Origin: an uncultured Bacillaceae bacterium
Lineage (GTDB): Bacteria > Bacillota > Bacilli > Bacillales > Pradoshiaceae
Direction of reading: 5' to 3'
DNA: 5,430 nucleotides
Assembly (NCBI GenBank): GCA_904501845.1
Contig: CAJGCH010000207.1
Location: 1-5,430 of the forward strand
Part shown: positions 1-5,430 of the stretch, piece by piece
Numbering within the stretch: position 1 is the first letter of the stretch
Layout: each line of letters opens with the position of its first letter
Notes under the pieces: model-generated
Seen by the model: only the letters and a program-made list of their open reading frames with translations
Told to the model about the DNA's origin: nothing
The model's database searches: none
Position numbers and translations under genes: made by a program

Positions 1-103
1 AATAACGGTAAGCCCATGATATATATATGTTTGCTCATTCTGTACTAATATAAATTTTATTTAATATATAACAGTTTAGTCTGAAAACATATAATTTTTC
101 TGC

Positions 104-118
104 AAGTAAGCGTTACAA
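104..118 (+). promoter_or_regulatory. cre-like palindrome (possible CcpA site)
   Basis: The core GTAAGCGTTAC (106-116) is a perfect inverted repeat (GTAA/TTAC) around GCG. It resembles the CcpA-binding cre consensus WTGNAANCGNWNNCA with two mismatches, at the outer T and the outer C. It lies 10 bases upstream of the putative -35 box, centred near -52 from the expected transcription start. Sites in that position are typical of genes that CcpA activates (ackA and pta in B. subtilis), which would suit an enzyme feeding overflow metabolism. The match is imperfect, so the regulatory role is inference. Confidence 0.35.
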
Positions 119-127
119 ACATTTTGT

Positions 128-156
128 TTGACTAGTATAAGTATGTTGGGTAAACT
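128..156 (+). promoter_or_regulatory. Probable sigma-A promoter of the pdh operon
   Basis: A -35 box TTGACT (128-133, five of six consensus bases) is followed after exactly 17 bases by TAAACT (151-156, four of six). Transcription would start near 163, giving a 5' UTR of about 145 bases before pdhA. A second -10-like hexamer, TACAAT (168-173), has only a poor -35 partner (TTGGGT at 147-152, 15-base spacing). No better candidate was found between here and pdhA. Confidence 0.55.
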
Positions 157-230
157 TTAATTATTCATACAATTGTACTATTTATACCAGAGGAAATATT
201 GATACAGATGACCTTTAGCAACTTATCTTT

Positions 231-251
231 TAGTTTTCCTGTGGAAAGCTA
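231..251 (+). other. Small hairpin in the pdhA 5' UTR
   Basis: TAGTTTTCC (231-239) pairs with GGAAAGCTA (243-251) around a TGT triloop: nine pairs, one of them G-U. The bases that follow are T-rich but mixed, with no run of T, so it does not look like an efficient intrinsic terminator. It may stabilise the mRNA 5' end or be incidental. No riboswitch, T-box or leader peptide is recognisable around it. Confidence 0.4.
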
Positions 252-286
252 GTAGTTGTATATTTATTTTACTATTTACTATATTG

Positions 287-296
287 AGAAAGGGAG
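287..296 (+). promoter_or_regulatory. Ribosome binding site that decides the pdhA start
   Basis: AGAAAGGGAG (287-296) is a near-complete complement to the Bacillus anti-Shine-Dalgarno. It directly abuts an in-frame ATG at 297, which is too close for initiation, and lies 12 bases before the ATG at 309. The downstream ATG is therefore preferred, and the encoded N-terminus MASKQQK then matches the family in length. Confidence 0.7.
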
Positions 297-308
297 ATGT
301 GGAATCTT

Positions 309-1424
309 ATGGCTTCTAAACAACAAAAAGTCCTATTCGAGGCACAGAAGCAATTGGATAGCGTCAACGAGCAATTCAAAACGTTACAGATTTTGAATGA
401 AGAGGGGGAAGTTGTTAACGAAGCAGCGATGCCTGACTTAACAGATGAGCAGCTTCAAGAGTTGATGAAACGTATGGTTTACACTCGTATTTTGGACCAG
501 CGTTCCATTTCTTTGAACAGACAAGGAAGATTAGGTTTCTATGCACCGACTGCGGGTCAAGAAGCTTCCCAGCTAGCATCACAATTTGCTCTTGAAAAAG
601 AAGATTTCATTCTTCCTGGCTATCGTGATGTTCCGCAAATGATTTGGCATGGCCTTCCATTGAGCAAGGCATTCTTATTCTCTCGCGGACATTTTGCCGG
701 GAACCAAATTCCAGAAGGTGTTAATGTGATTTCTCCGCAAATCATCATTGGTGCCCAATACATTCAATGTGCCGGAGTTGCACTTGGCATGAAGAAAAAC
801 AATGCGAAATCAGTCGCTGTTACATACACAGGTGATGGCGGTACATCTCAAGGTGACTTCTACGAAGGTATTAACTTTGCGGGTGCTTACAAAGCTCCAG
901 CCATCTTTATCGTTCAAAACAACCGTTTCGCTATTTCTACACCTGTAGAGGCTCAATCTGCGTCTCGCACGCTTGCACAAAAAGCGGTTGCAGCAGGAAT
1001 CCCAGGCGTTCAAGTAGACGGTATGGACCCGCTTGCTGTATATGCAGTCGTGAAAGAAGCTCGTGAAAGAGCAATTAATGGTGAAGGTCCTACATTGATC
1101 GAAACATTAACTTACCGTTATGGTCCTCATACAATGGCAGGCGATGACCCAACTCGTTACCGTACAGCTGACCTTGATAATGAGTGGGAGAAAAAAGATC
1201 CGCTTGTTCGTTTCCGCAAGTTCTTGGAAACTAAAGGACTTTGGAGCGAGGAAAAAGAAAACGAAGTAATTGAACAAGCGAAAGAAGATATTAAACAAGC
1301 CATTAAAGAGGCTGACAATACACCAAAACAAAAAGTTACAGATTTAATTACAAATATGTTTGAAACGCTTCCTCCTAACCTAGAGGAGCAATATGAAATT
1401 TATGCAGAAAAGGAGTCGAAGTAA
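309..1424 (+). CDS. pdhA: Pyruvate dehydrogenase E1 component, alpha subunit
   Basis: Cytoplasmic alpha chain of the alpha2beta2 thiamine-diphosphate (ThDP)-dependent E1, which decarboxylates pyruvate and reductively acetylates the lipoyl group of E2. From the ATG at 309 the protein has 371 residues, the usual length in Bacillus. The ThDP/Mg motif runs from GDGG (175-178) to QNN (203-205). The conserved active-site loop is YGPHTMAGDDPTRYR (271-285), with H274 matching the catalytic His of the Geobacillus enzyme (His271 alpha). The first ~35 residues are polar and probably helical, followed by the MPDLTDEQL segment typical of the family. An in-frame ATG at 297 would add four residues but touches the ribosome site. 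It is first in the operon; pdhB starts 3 bases after its stop, and the pdhB ribosome site (AGGAG, 1411-1415) lies inside its last codons. Branched-chain 2-oxoacid E1alpha is the alternative, but the operon partners and high similarity to PdhA argue against it. Confidence 0.97.
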   Translation: MASKQQKVLFEAQKQLDSVNEQFKTLQILNEEGEVVNEAAMPDLTDEQLQELMKRMVYTRILDQRSISLNRQGRLGFYAPTAGQEASQLASQFALEKEDFILPGYRDVPQMIWHGLPLSKAFLFSRGHFAGNQIPEGVNVISPQIIIGAQYIQCAGVALGMKKNNAKSVAVTYTGDGGTSQGDFYEGINFAGAYKAPAIFIVQNNRFAISTPVEAQSASRTLAQKAVAAGIPGVQVDGMDPLAVYAVVKEARERAINGEGPTLIETLTYRYGPHTMAGDDPTRYRTADLDNEWEKKDPLVRFRKFLETKGLWSEEKENEVIEQAKEDIKQAIKEADNTPKQKVTDLITNMFETLPPNLEEQYEIYAEKESK

Positions 1425-1427
1425 GCC

Positions 1428-2405
1428 ATGGCCCAAATGACAATGATTCAAGCCATCACAGATGCATTGCGTACAGAAATGCGCAATGACCCGAAAGTTC
1501 TCGTATTTGGTGAGGACGTTGGAGTTAACGGCGGGGTTTTCCGTGCAACGGAAGGATTACAAAAGGAATTCGGTGAGGACCGTGTGTTCGATACTCCTTT
1601 AGCTGAGTCCGGTATCGGCGGTTTGGCGATTGGTCTTGGTTTGCAAGGTTACCGTCCTGTCCCTGAAATCCAGTTCTTCGGATTTGTTTTCGAAGTGATG
1701 GACTCCATCGCAGGACAAATGGCGCGCATGAGATACCGTTCCGGCGGAAGATATCATTCTCCGGTTACAATCCGTTCACCATTCGGCGGCGGCGTTCATA
1801 CACCTGAGATGCACGCAGACAGCCTTGAAGGATTAATGGCCCAAACACCAGGTGTTAAGGTTGTTATACCGTCCACTCCATATGATGCGAAAGGTTTGCT
1901 GATTTCTTCCATTCGTGACAATGACCCAGTCATTTTCTTAGAGCATATGAAGCTATATCGTTCATTCCGTCAGGAAGTACCTGAAGAAGAGTACACTATT
2001 CCACTTGGAAAAGCAGATGTGAAAAGAGAAGGTACTGACCTTTCCATCATCACATACGGTGCAATGGTACAAGAATCTCTCAAAGCAGCTGAACAGCTTG
2101 AAAAAGAAGGCGTTTCTGCGGAAGTTATTGACTTGCGTACAATCAGCCCGCTTGATATCGAAACAATCATTGCTTCTGTTGAAAAAACAGGAAGAGCGAT
2201 TGTCGTTCAAGAAGCACAAAAACAAGCAGGGATCGCTTCTCAAGTCGTTGCTGAAATCAATGACCGTGCGATTTTGAGCTTAGAGGCTCCTGTTCTTCGC
2301 GTAACTGCGCCTGATACAGTATTTGCATTCTCTCAAGCTGAGCCAATTTGGCTTCCAAATCACAAAGATGTTCTTGAAACTGCGAAAAAAGTGCTAGAGT
2401 TTTAA
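1428..2405 (+). CDS. pdhB: Pyruvate dehydrogenase E1 component, beta subunit
   Basis: Beta chain of E1. It supplies the other half of each ThDP site and anchors E1 to the subunit-binding domain of E2. The 325 residues equal the family length. The N-terminal pyrimidine-binding domain contains DTPLAESGIGG (55-65); E60 is the glutamate that activates the thiamine ring. The sequence GGVHTPEMHADSLEG (121-135) carries H124 and H129, the latter matching His128 beta of the Geobacillus enzyme counted without the initiator Met. The C-terminal transketolase-like domain starts near residue 190 (LGKADV) and ends in KKVLEF. The start follows pdhA by 3 bases, so translation is probably coupled and subunits are made in equal amounts. 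Its last codons and stop lie immediately upstream of the structured RNA element and would occupy the guide position if that RNA is an omega RNA. Confidence 0.97.
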   Translation: MAQMTMIQAITDALRTEMRNDPKVLVFGEDVGVNGGVFRATEGLQKEFGEDRVFDTPLAESGIGGLAIGLGLQGYRPVPEIQFFGFVFEVMDSIAGQMARMRYRSGGRYHSPVTIRSPFGGGVHTPEMHADSLEGLMAQTPGVKVVIPSTPYDAKGLLISSIRDNDPVIFLEHMKLYRSFRQEVPEEEYTIPLGKADVKREGTDLSIITYGAMVQESLKAAEQLEKEGVSAEVIDLRTISPLDIETIIASVEKTGRAIVVQEAQKQAGIASQVVAEINDRAILSLEAPVLRVTAPDTVFAFSQAEPIWLPNHKDVLETAKKVLEF

Positions 2406-2420
2406 TTTTATTCAGCGGAA

Positions 2421-2447
2421 GTCTCTCACTTCTATAAGTGGCGAGAC
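2421..2447 (+). other. 5' hairpin of the RNA element
   Basis: GTCTC (2421-2425) pairs with GAGAC (2443-2447). After a T-G pair (2426/2441) and one bulged C (2442), CACTT (2427-2431) pairs with AAGTG (2436-2440) around a CTAT loop. The flanks GC-GGAA (2415-2420) and GAAA-GC (2448-2453) could extend it by two pairs across a purine-rich internal loop. It is followed by GAAAGCG, not a T run, so it is not a terminator. In an omega RNA this would be the hairpin just after the guide. Confidence 0.8.
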
Positions 2448-2456
2448 GAAAGCGAG

Positions 2457-2514
2457 TTAACAATATTATTCAGTGAGTGCATGCTCCGGCTGAAATATTG
2501 TTAAGGCCTCGGAG
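2457..2514 (+). other. Pseudoknotted core of the RNA element
   Basis: TTAACAATAT (2457-2466) pairs with ATATTGTTAA (2495-2504). After a two-base bulge (2467-2468), TTCAG (2469-2473) pairs with CTGAA (2490-2494). The 16-base loop contains CTCCGG (2484-2489), complementary to TCGGAG (2509-2514) just beyond the stem: six pairs including one G-T. This closes a pseudoknot. The TCGGAG may itself sit in a small GCC/GGC hairpin loop (2506-2508 with 2518-2520), which would make it a loop-loop contact; that GGC is also used by the next arm, so the two pairings would compete. Confidence 0.7.
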
Positions 2515-2517
2515 TAT

Positions 2518-2558
2518 GGCAAAATGGGTTTCAGGCGTGGCCTGAACAACTTTTTGCC
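2518..2558 (+). other. Nested two-stem arm of the RNA element
   Basis: GGCAAAA (2518-2524) pairs with TTTTGCC (2552-2558) and encloses a second perfect stem, TTCAGGC (2530-2536) with GCCTGAA (2540-2546), around a GTG triloop. Five bases (2525-2529, 2547-2551) form an internal loop on each side. An ATG that could be mistaken for the pdhC start lies in this arm at 2524. Confidence 0.7.
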
Positions 2559-2587
2559 GCAAAACTTTGAAGCGTTATGGATTGGCA

Positions 2588-2616
2588 GGGAGGAAATGCG
2601 CAAGCATTTCCTCTCC
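2588..2616 (+). other. GNRA-capped stem of the RNA element
   Basis: GAGGAAATGC (2590-2599) pairs perfectly with GCATTTCCTC (2604-2613) around a GCAA tetraloop. Two more G-C pairs at the base (2588-2589 with 2615-2616) form if T2614 is bulged. This is the most stable hairpin in the window. A terminator role is unlikely because GCAAAAGAAAG follows it, without a T run on either strand. A GNRA loop suggests a tertiary contact in a folded RNA. Confidence 0.85.
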
Positions 2617-2646
2617 GCAAAAGAAAGAGTATGGAAAAAAGATCTT

Positions 2647-2652
2647 AGGAGG
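2647..2652 (+). promoter_or_regulatory. Ribosome binding site that decides the pdhC start
   Basis: AGGAGG (2647-2652) lies 9 bases before the GTG at 2662, an ideal Bacillus spacing, and touches the ATG at 2653, which is therefore too close to be used. It sits at or just inside the possible right edge of the RNA element. Confidence 0.85.
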
Positions 2653-2661
2653 ATGATAGCC

Positions 2662-3990
2662 GTGGCTTTTGAATTTAAACTTCCGGATATCGGCGAAGGT
2701 ATACATGAAGGGGAAATTGTTAAGTGGTTCATCAAACCAGGTGATAAAGTACAAGAGGATGACGTTCTTTGTGAAGTGCAAAATGACAAAGCGGTCGTAG
2801 AAATCCCGTCACCAGTTGAAGGAACAGTTGAAAAGATTTTTGTAGAAGAAGGTACAGTAGCGGTTGTAGGCGATGTACTTGTATCATTTGATGCTCCAGG
2901 ATATGAAGATGTACAATTTAAAGGGGAGCATGGCGAAGAAAAAACTGAGGCTCAAGTTCAATCAACATATGAAAGCGGCCAAGACGTTGAAAAACAATCT
3001 GTGCCAACTGAAAAACAAGAGAACCCAACTGGTGCAGGCGCTCAAGTACAGGTAGATCAAGCATCAGATAAACGCATCATCGCTATGCCATCTGTCCGCA
3101 AATTTGCTAGAGAAAACGGCGTGAATATTCAAGAGGTTGCCGGAACTGGCAAAAATGGCCGTGTGCTAAAAGAAGATATTGAAGCATTCATGAATGGCGG
3201 CAGCGCTCAAGAAGAAACGCCTGTAGAAGCTGCTGAAACAGCTGAAAAAGAACAAAAAGCTGCACCTCAGCCTATTCCTGCTGGTGAATATCCTGAAACA
3301 CGCGAGAAAATGAGCGGTATTCGTAAAGCCATTTCTAAAGCAATGGTTAACTCTAAGCATACAGCTCCGCACGTAACCTTAATGGATGAAGTGGATGTAA
3401 CTAAATTAGTTGCTCACAGAAAGAAATTCAAAGAAGTGGCAGCGGAAAAAGGCATCAAGCTTACATTCCTTCCTTATGTCGTAAAAGCATTGACAAGCGC
3501 GCTTCGTGAATATCCTGCGCTTAATACATCACTAGATGATGCTACATCTGAGATTATTCATAAGCATTATTACAATATCGGTATCGCTGCAGATACGGAA
3601 AAAGGATTGCTTGTTCCTGTCGTAAAAGATGCTGATCGCAAATCAATGTTTGCTATCTCTAATGAAATTAACGAGCTTGCTGGTAAAGCGCGTGAAGGCA
3701 AATTAGCTCCAAACGAAATGAAGGGTGCTTCTTGCACAATCTCCAATATTGGTTCAGCGGGCGGACAATGGTTCACACCTGTTATTAACCACCCTGAGGT
3801 AGCTATCTTAGGTATTGGCCGTATTGCAGAAAAACCAATCGTTCGTGATGGTGAAATCGTTGCAGCTCCAGTACTAGCATTGTCCTTAAGCTTTGACCAC
3901 CGTATGATTGACGGTGCCACTGGCCAAAATGCATTGAATCATATCAAACGCTTATTAAATGATCCAGAACTACTATTGATGGAGGGGTAA
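2662..3990 (+). CDS. pdhC: Pyruvate dehydrogenase E2 component, dihydrolipoamide acetyltransferase
   Basis: Core of the complex, expected as a 60-mer in Bacillus. It carries the acetyl group from E1 on a swinging lipoyl arm and transfers it to CoA. From GTG at 2662 it has 442 residues and begins MAFEFKLPDIGEG, as in other bacilli. It has one lipoyl domain (about 1-80) with lipoylation at K43 in NDKA (41-44). A flexible Glu/Gln/Ala-rich linker leads to the peripheral subunit-binding domain (about 138-177, MPSVRKFARENGV), which holds E1 and E3. A second Ala/Glu/Pro-rich linker precedes the catalytic domain (about 210-442). Its active site is DHRMIDG (412-418) with H413 and D417. The reading frame stays open upstream to an ATG at 2524, but those 46 codons lie in the structured RNA and give no recognisable domain. 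C37 next to the lipoyl turn is unusual compared with the Ala I recall from B. subtilis. pdhD starts 3 bases downstream. Confidence 0.97.
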   Translation: MAFEFKLPDIGEGIHEGEIVKWFIKPGDKVQEDDVLCEVQNDKAVVEIPSPVEGTVEKIFVEEGTVAVVGDVLVSFDAPGYEDVQFKGEHGEEKTEAQVQSTYESGQDVEKQSVPTEKQENPTGAGAQVQVDQASDKRIIAMPSVRKFARENGVNIQEVAGTGKNGRVLKEDIEAFMNGGSAQEETPVEAAETAEKEQKAAPQPIPAGEYPETREKMSGIRKAISKAMVNSKHTAPHVTLMDEVDVTKLVAHRKKFKEVAAEKGIKLTFLPYVVKALTSALREYPALNTSLDDATSEIIHKHYYNIGIAADTEKGLLVPVVKDADRKSMFAISNEINELAGKAREGKLAPNEMKGASCTISNIGSAGGQWFTPVINHPEVAILGIGRIAEKPIVRDGEIVAAPVLALSLSFDHRMIDGATGQNALNHIKRLLNDPELLLMEG

Positions 3991-3993
3991 AAC

Positions 3994-5403
3994 ATGGTTG
4001 TAGGTGATTTTCCAATTGAAACAGATACTATAGTAATTGGTGCCGGTCCTGGCGGATATGTTGCAGCTATCCGTGCTGCTCAACTAGGGCAAAAAGTAAC
4101 AATCGTAGAAAAAGGAGAGCTAGGGGGCGTATGTCTAAATGTTGGATGTATTCCATCCAAAGCTCTCATCACTGCAGGACACCGTTATCATGATGCGAAA
4201 AATTCAGCTGACATCGGAATCACTGCTGAAAACGTAAAGGTTGATTTCTCTAAGGTTCAGAAATGGAAAGGAACTGTTGTAGAGAAGTTAACGAGTGGTG
4301 TTGGCGGCCTATTGAAAGGCAACAACATTGACATCGTAAAAGGTGAGGCGTACTTCGTTGATGCGAACAATATTCGTGTCATGACTGAAACAAGTGCTCA
4401 AACGTATACATTCAAAAATGCAATCATCGCGACTGGTTCCCGTCCGATTGAATTGCCGGCATTCAAATATTCTAAACGCGTTCTACACTCTACTGGCGCT
4501 TTGAATCTTGATCATATTCCGACAAGCATGGCCATTATTGGCGGTGGTGTAATCGGAGTTGAGCTTGGAACTGTATATGCTAACTTCGGTACGAAAGTAA
4601 CAATCCTTGAAGGTATGGATGAAATCCTTGCCGCTTTTGAGAAACAAATGTCTTCCATTGTTAAACGCAATTTGAAGAAAAAGCATGTTGACATCTTTAC
4701 AAAAGTAAAGGCTCAAGGTGTTGAAGAAACAGAAAATGGCGTAATCGTTACTTACGAAGAAAAAGGCGAAGAGAAGAAACTTGAAGCTGAATACTTATTG
4801 GTAACTGTCGGAAGAAAACCAAACACAGATGAAATCGGTTTGGAACAAGTCGGCATTGAGCTTGATGAGAGAGGCTTCATCAAAACGGATAAACAATGCC
4901 GTACTTCTGTCAGCAACATCTTCGCGATTGGTGATATTATCAGTGGACCGCAATTGGCTCATAAAGCTTCTTATGAAGGTAAAATTGCAGCTGAAGCTAT
5001 TGCCGGACATGCTTCTGAAATTGACTACCTTGGCATTCCAGCCGTTGTGTTCTCAGAGCCTGAGCTTGCAACTGTAGGTTATACAGAAGCTCAAGCGAAA
5101 GAAGAAGGTTTGGATATCGTTGCAGCGAAATTCCCATTCGCGGCAAACGGCCGTGCGCTAGCGTTAAATGCAGCTGAAGGTTTCATGAAAATGATTACAC
5201 GCAAAGAAGATGGTCTTGTTATCGGTGCCCAAATTGCCGGACCAGGAGCATCTGATATGGTTGCAGAGCTTGGCCTTGCCATCGAAGCAGGTATGACTGC
5301 AGAAGATATTGCCATGACAATCCATGCGCACCCAACATTAGGTGAAATTACAATGGAGGCGGCTGAAGTAGCTTTAGGAAGCCCAATTCATATCATTAAA
5401 TAA
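3994..5403 (+). CDS. pdhD: Dihydrolipoamide dehydrogenase (E3)
   Basis: FAD-dependent homodimeric disulfide oxidoreductase that re-oxidises the dihydrolipoyl arm of E2 and reduces NAD+. It is usually shared with the 2-oxoglutarate and branched-chain complexes. It has 469 residues, one fewer than I recall for B. subtilis, with the difference near the KKKHVDIFT stretch. FAD-binding GAGPGG lies at 16-21, and the redox disulfide GGVCLNVGCIPSK has C47 and C52. ATGSRP is at 146-151, the NAD-binding GGGVIG at 183-188 with E190 after it, and the second FAD motif AIGD at 311-314. The catalytic pair is at the C-terminus in HAHPTLGE (444-451), with H446 and E451. The ribosome site GGAGGGG (3981-3987) overlaps the last codons of pdhC with 6-base spacing to ATG, so translation is probably coupled. 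All expected catalytic residues are intact. Confidence 0.97.
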   Translation: MVVGDFPIETDTIVIGAGPGGYVAAIRAAQLGQKVTIVEKGELGGVCLNVGCIPSKALITAGHRYHDAKNSADIGITAENVKVDFSKVQKWKGTVVEKLTSGVGGLLKGNNIDIVKGEAYFVDANNIRVMTETSAQTYTFKNAIIATGSRPIELPAFKYSKRVLHSTGALNLDHIPTSMAIIGGGVIGVELGTVYANFGTKVTILEGMDEILAAFEKQMSSIVKRNLKKKHVDIFTKVKAQGVEETENGVIVTYEEKGEEKKLEAEYLLVTVGRKPNTDEIGLEQVGIELDERGFIKTDKQCRTSVSNIFAIGDIISGPQLAHKASYEGKIAAEAIAGHASEIDYLGIPAVVFSEPELATVGYTEAQAKEEGLDIVAAKFPFAANGRALALNAAEGFMKMITRKEDGLVIGAQIAGPGASDMVAELGLAIEAGMTAEDIAMTIHAHPTLGEITMEAAEVALGSPIHIIK

Positions 5404-5430
5404 TTTGTTAAAAGCGTTGGAAACCGAAAG
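5404..5430 (+). other. Start of the region downstream of pdhD
   Basis: Only 27 bases follow the pdhD stop. They contain no complete hairpin and no T run, so the operon terminator is either beyond the window or absent. No new ribosome site is seen. Confidence 0.6.

Larger units (their letters stand above)
1..296 (+). other. AT-rich non-coding leader upstream of pdhA
   Basis: No convincing gene is visible in this stretch: all frames contain frequent stops and it is much richer in A and T than the coding part. It holds the probable pdhA promoter, a cre-like palindrome and a small hairpin, listed separately. The first ~90 bases are mostly A/T runs, which could act as an UP-element-like region, but I see no defined site there. 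The end of the preceding gene and its terminator must lie outside the window. Confidence 0.7.
2411..2652 (+). ncRNA. Structured RNA element, HEARO / IscB omega-RNA-like, ORF-less
   Basis: This region fills the gap between pdhB and pdhC. It is built of successive pairings: a hairpin (2421-2447), a bulged stem with a pseudoknot (2457-2514), a nested arm (2518-2558) and a GNRA-capped stem (2588-2616). The order (5' hairpin after a variable flank, GACGAAAGCGAG linker, pseudoknotted core, 3' stem, then a purine-rich AGGAGG-type end) resembles HEARO RNAs, the omega RNAs that guide IscB/IsrB nucleases of IS200/IS605-like elements. No nuclease or transposase gene accompanies it, so it would depend on proteins encoded elsewhere or be a fossil. 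It lies in the sense direction of the operon, and none of its stems is followed by a T run, so transcripts should read through. The left edge is near 2411. The right edge is uncertain: about 2640, or 2652 just before ATGA. Alternatives are another mobile intergenic repeat or a cis-acting leader for pdhC. The fold is seen directly; the family name is inference. Confidence 0.6.

Noticed and set aside
231..270. Leader hairpin plus T-rich tract as an attenuator of pdhA
   Set aside because: The downstream tract is mixed (TATATTTATTTT) and starts several bases after the stem, and no anti-terminator or leader peptide is visible.
297..308. Upstream ATG of pdhA at 297
   Set aside because: It directly abuts the Shine-Dalgarno sequence, whereas the ATG at 309 has workable spacing and gives the family length of 371 residues.
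2588..2616. Strong hairpin considered as an intrinsic terminator between pdhB and pdhC
   Set aside because: No T run follows it on the + strand (GCAAAAGAAAG) or on the - strand, and the loop is a GNRA tetraloop inside a larger fold.
2406..2661. Group I or group II intron, T-box or known metabolite riboswitch
   Set aside because: I see no group II domain V or GTGYG-type 5' end, no group I P7-like core, no T-box motif and no recognisable aptamer core. The length is also far too short for an intron.
2406..2661. Degenerate transposase, TnpB or IscB coding remnant
   Set aside because: Short translations of both strands show no RuvC, HNH or Y1 motif, and the region reads as RNA structure rather than decayed coding sequence.
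2466..2789. 107-codon ORF on the - strand across the RNA element and the start of pdhC
   Set aside because: It is antisense to a well-supported gene, has a Ser/Leu-rich composition typical of shadow frames, and shows no ribosome site or known domain.
3570..3920. 116-codon ORF on the - strand inside pdhC
   Set aside because: It is the antisense shadow of the conserved E2 catalytic domain, with no independent evidence of expression.

Overview
The window is a complete pyruvate dehydrogenase operon, pdhA-pdhB-pdhC-pdhD, on the + strand. The organism is probably a low-GC Gram-positive of the Bacillaceae. The reasons are proteins very close to the Bacillus subtilis/Geobacillus PDH subunits in length and motifs, strong AGGAGG-type ribosome sites, an AT-rich upstream region with a sigma-A-like promoter, and the classic E1alpha-E1beta-E2-E3 gene order. 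The four products form one machine: E1 (PdhA2PdhB2) decarboxylates pyruvate on thiamine diphosphate, E2 (PdhC) carries the acetyl group on a lipoyl arm and passes it to CoA, and E3 (PdhD) re-oxidises the lipoyl group with FAD and NAD+.

Layout: 1-308 is a non-coding leader with a probable promoter (128-156), a cre-like palindrome just upstream of it and a small hairpin in the presumed 5' UTR. Next come pdhA (309-1424), pdhB (1428-2405), a 256-base gap, pdhC (GTG start, 2662-3990) and pdhD (3994-5403). The pdhA/pdhB and pdhC/pdhD junctions are only 3 bases each, so the gap between pdhB and pdhC stands out.

That gap is the most interesting part of the window. Nearly all of it (about 2411-2640 or 2652) can fold: a 5' hairpin, a long stem whose loop pairs with downstream sequence (a pseudoknot), a nested two-stem arm, and a 10-bp stem capped by a GCAA tetraloop. 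The order and motifs resemble HEARO / IscB-type omega RNA, the guide RNA of IS200/IS605-like transposons. No nuclease or transposase gene is present. I therefore read it as a stand-alone, ORF-less HEARO-like element inserted in sense orientation inside the operon, with the end of pdhB in the guide position and an ATGA at its possible right edge. The RNA fold is seen in the sequence; the family name is inference from remembered architecture. Part of the RNA is open in frame with pdhC, so a longest-ORF gene call would wrongly add 46 residues to E2.
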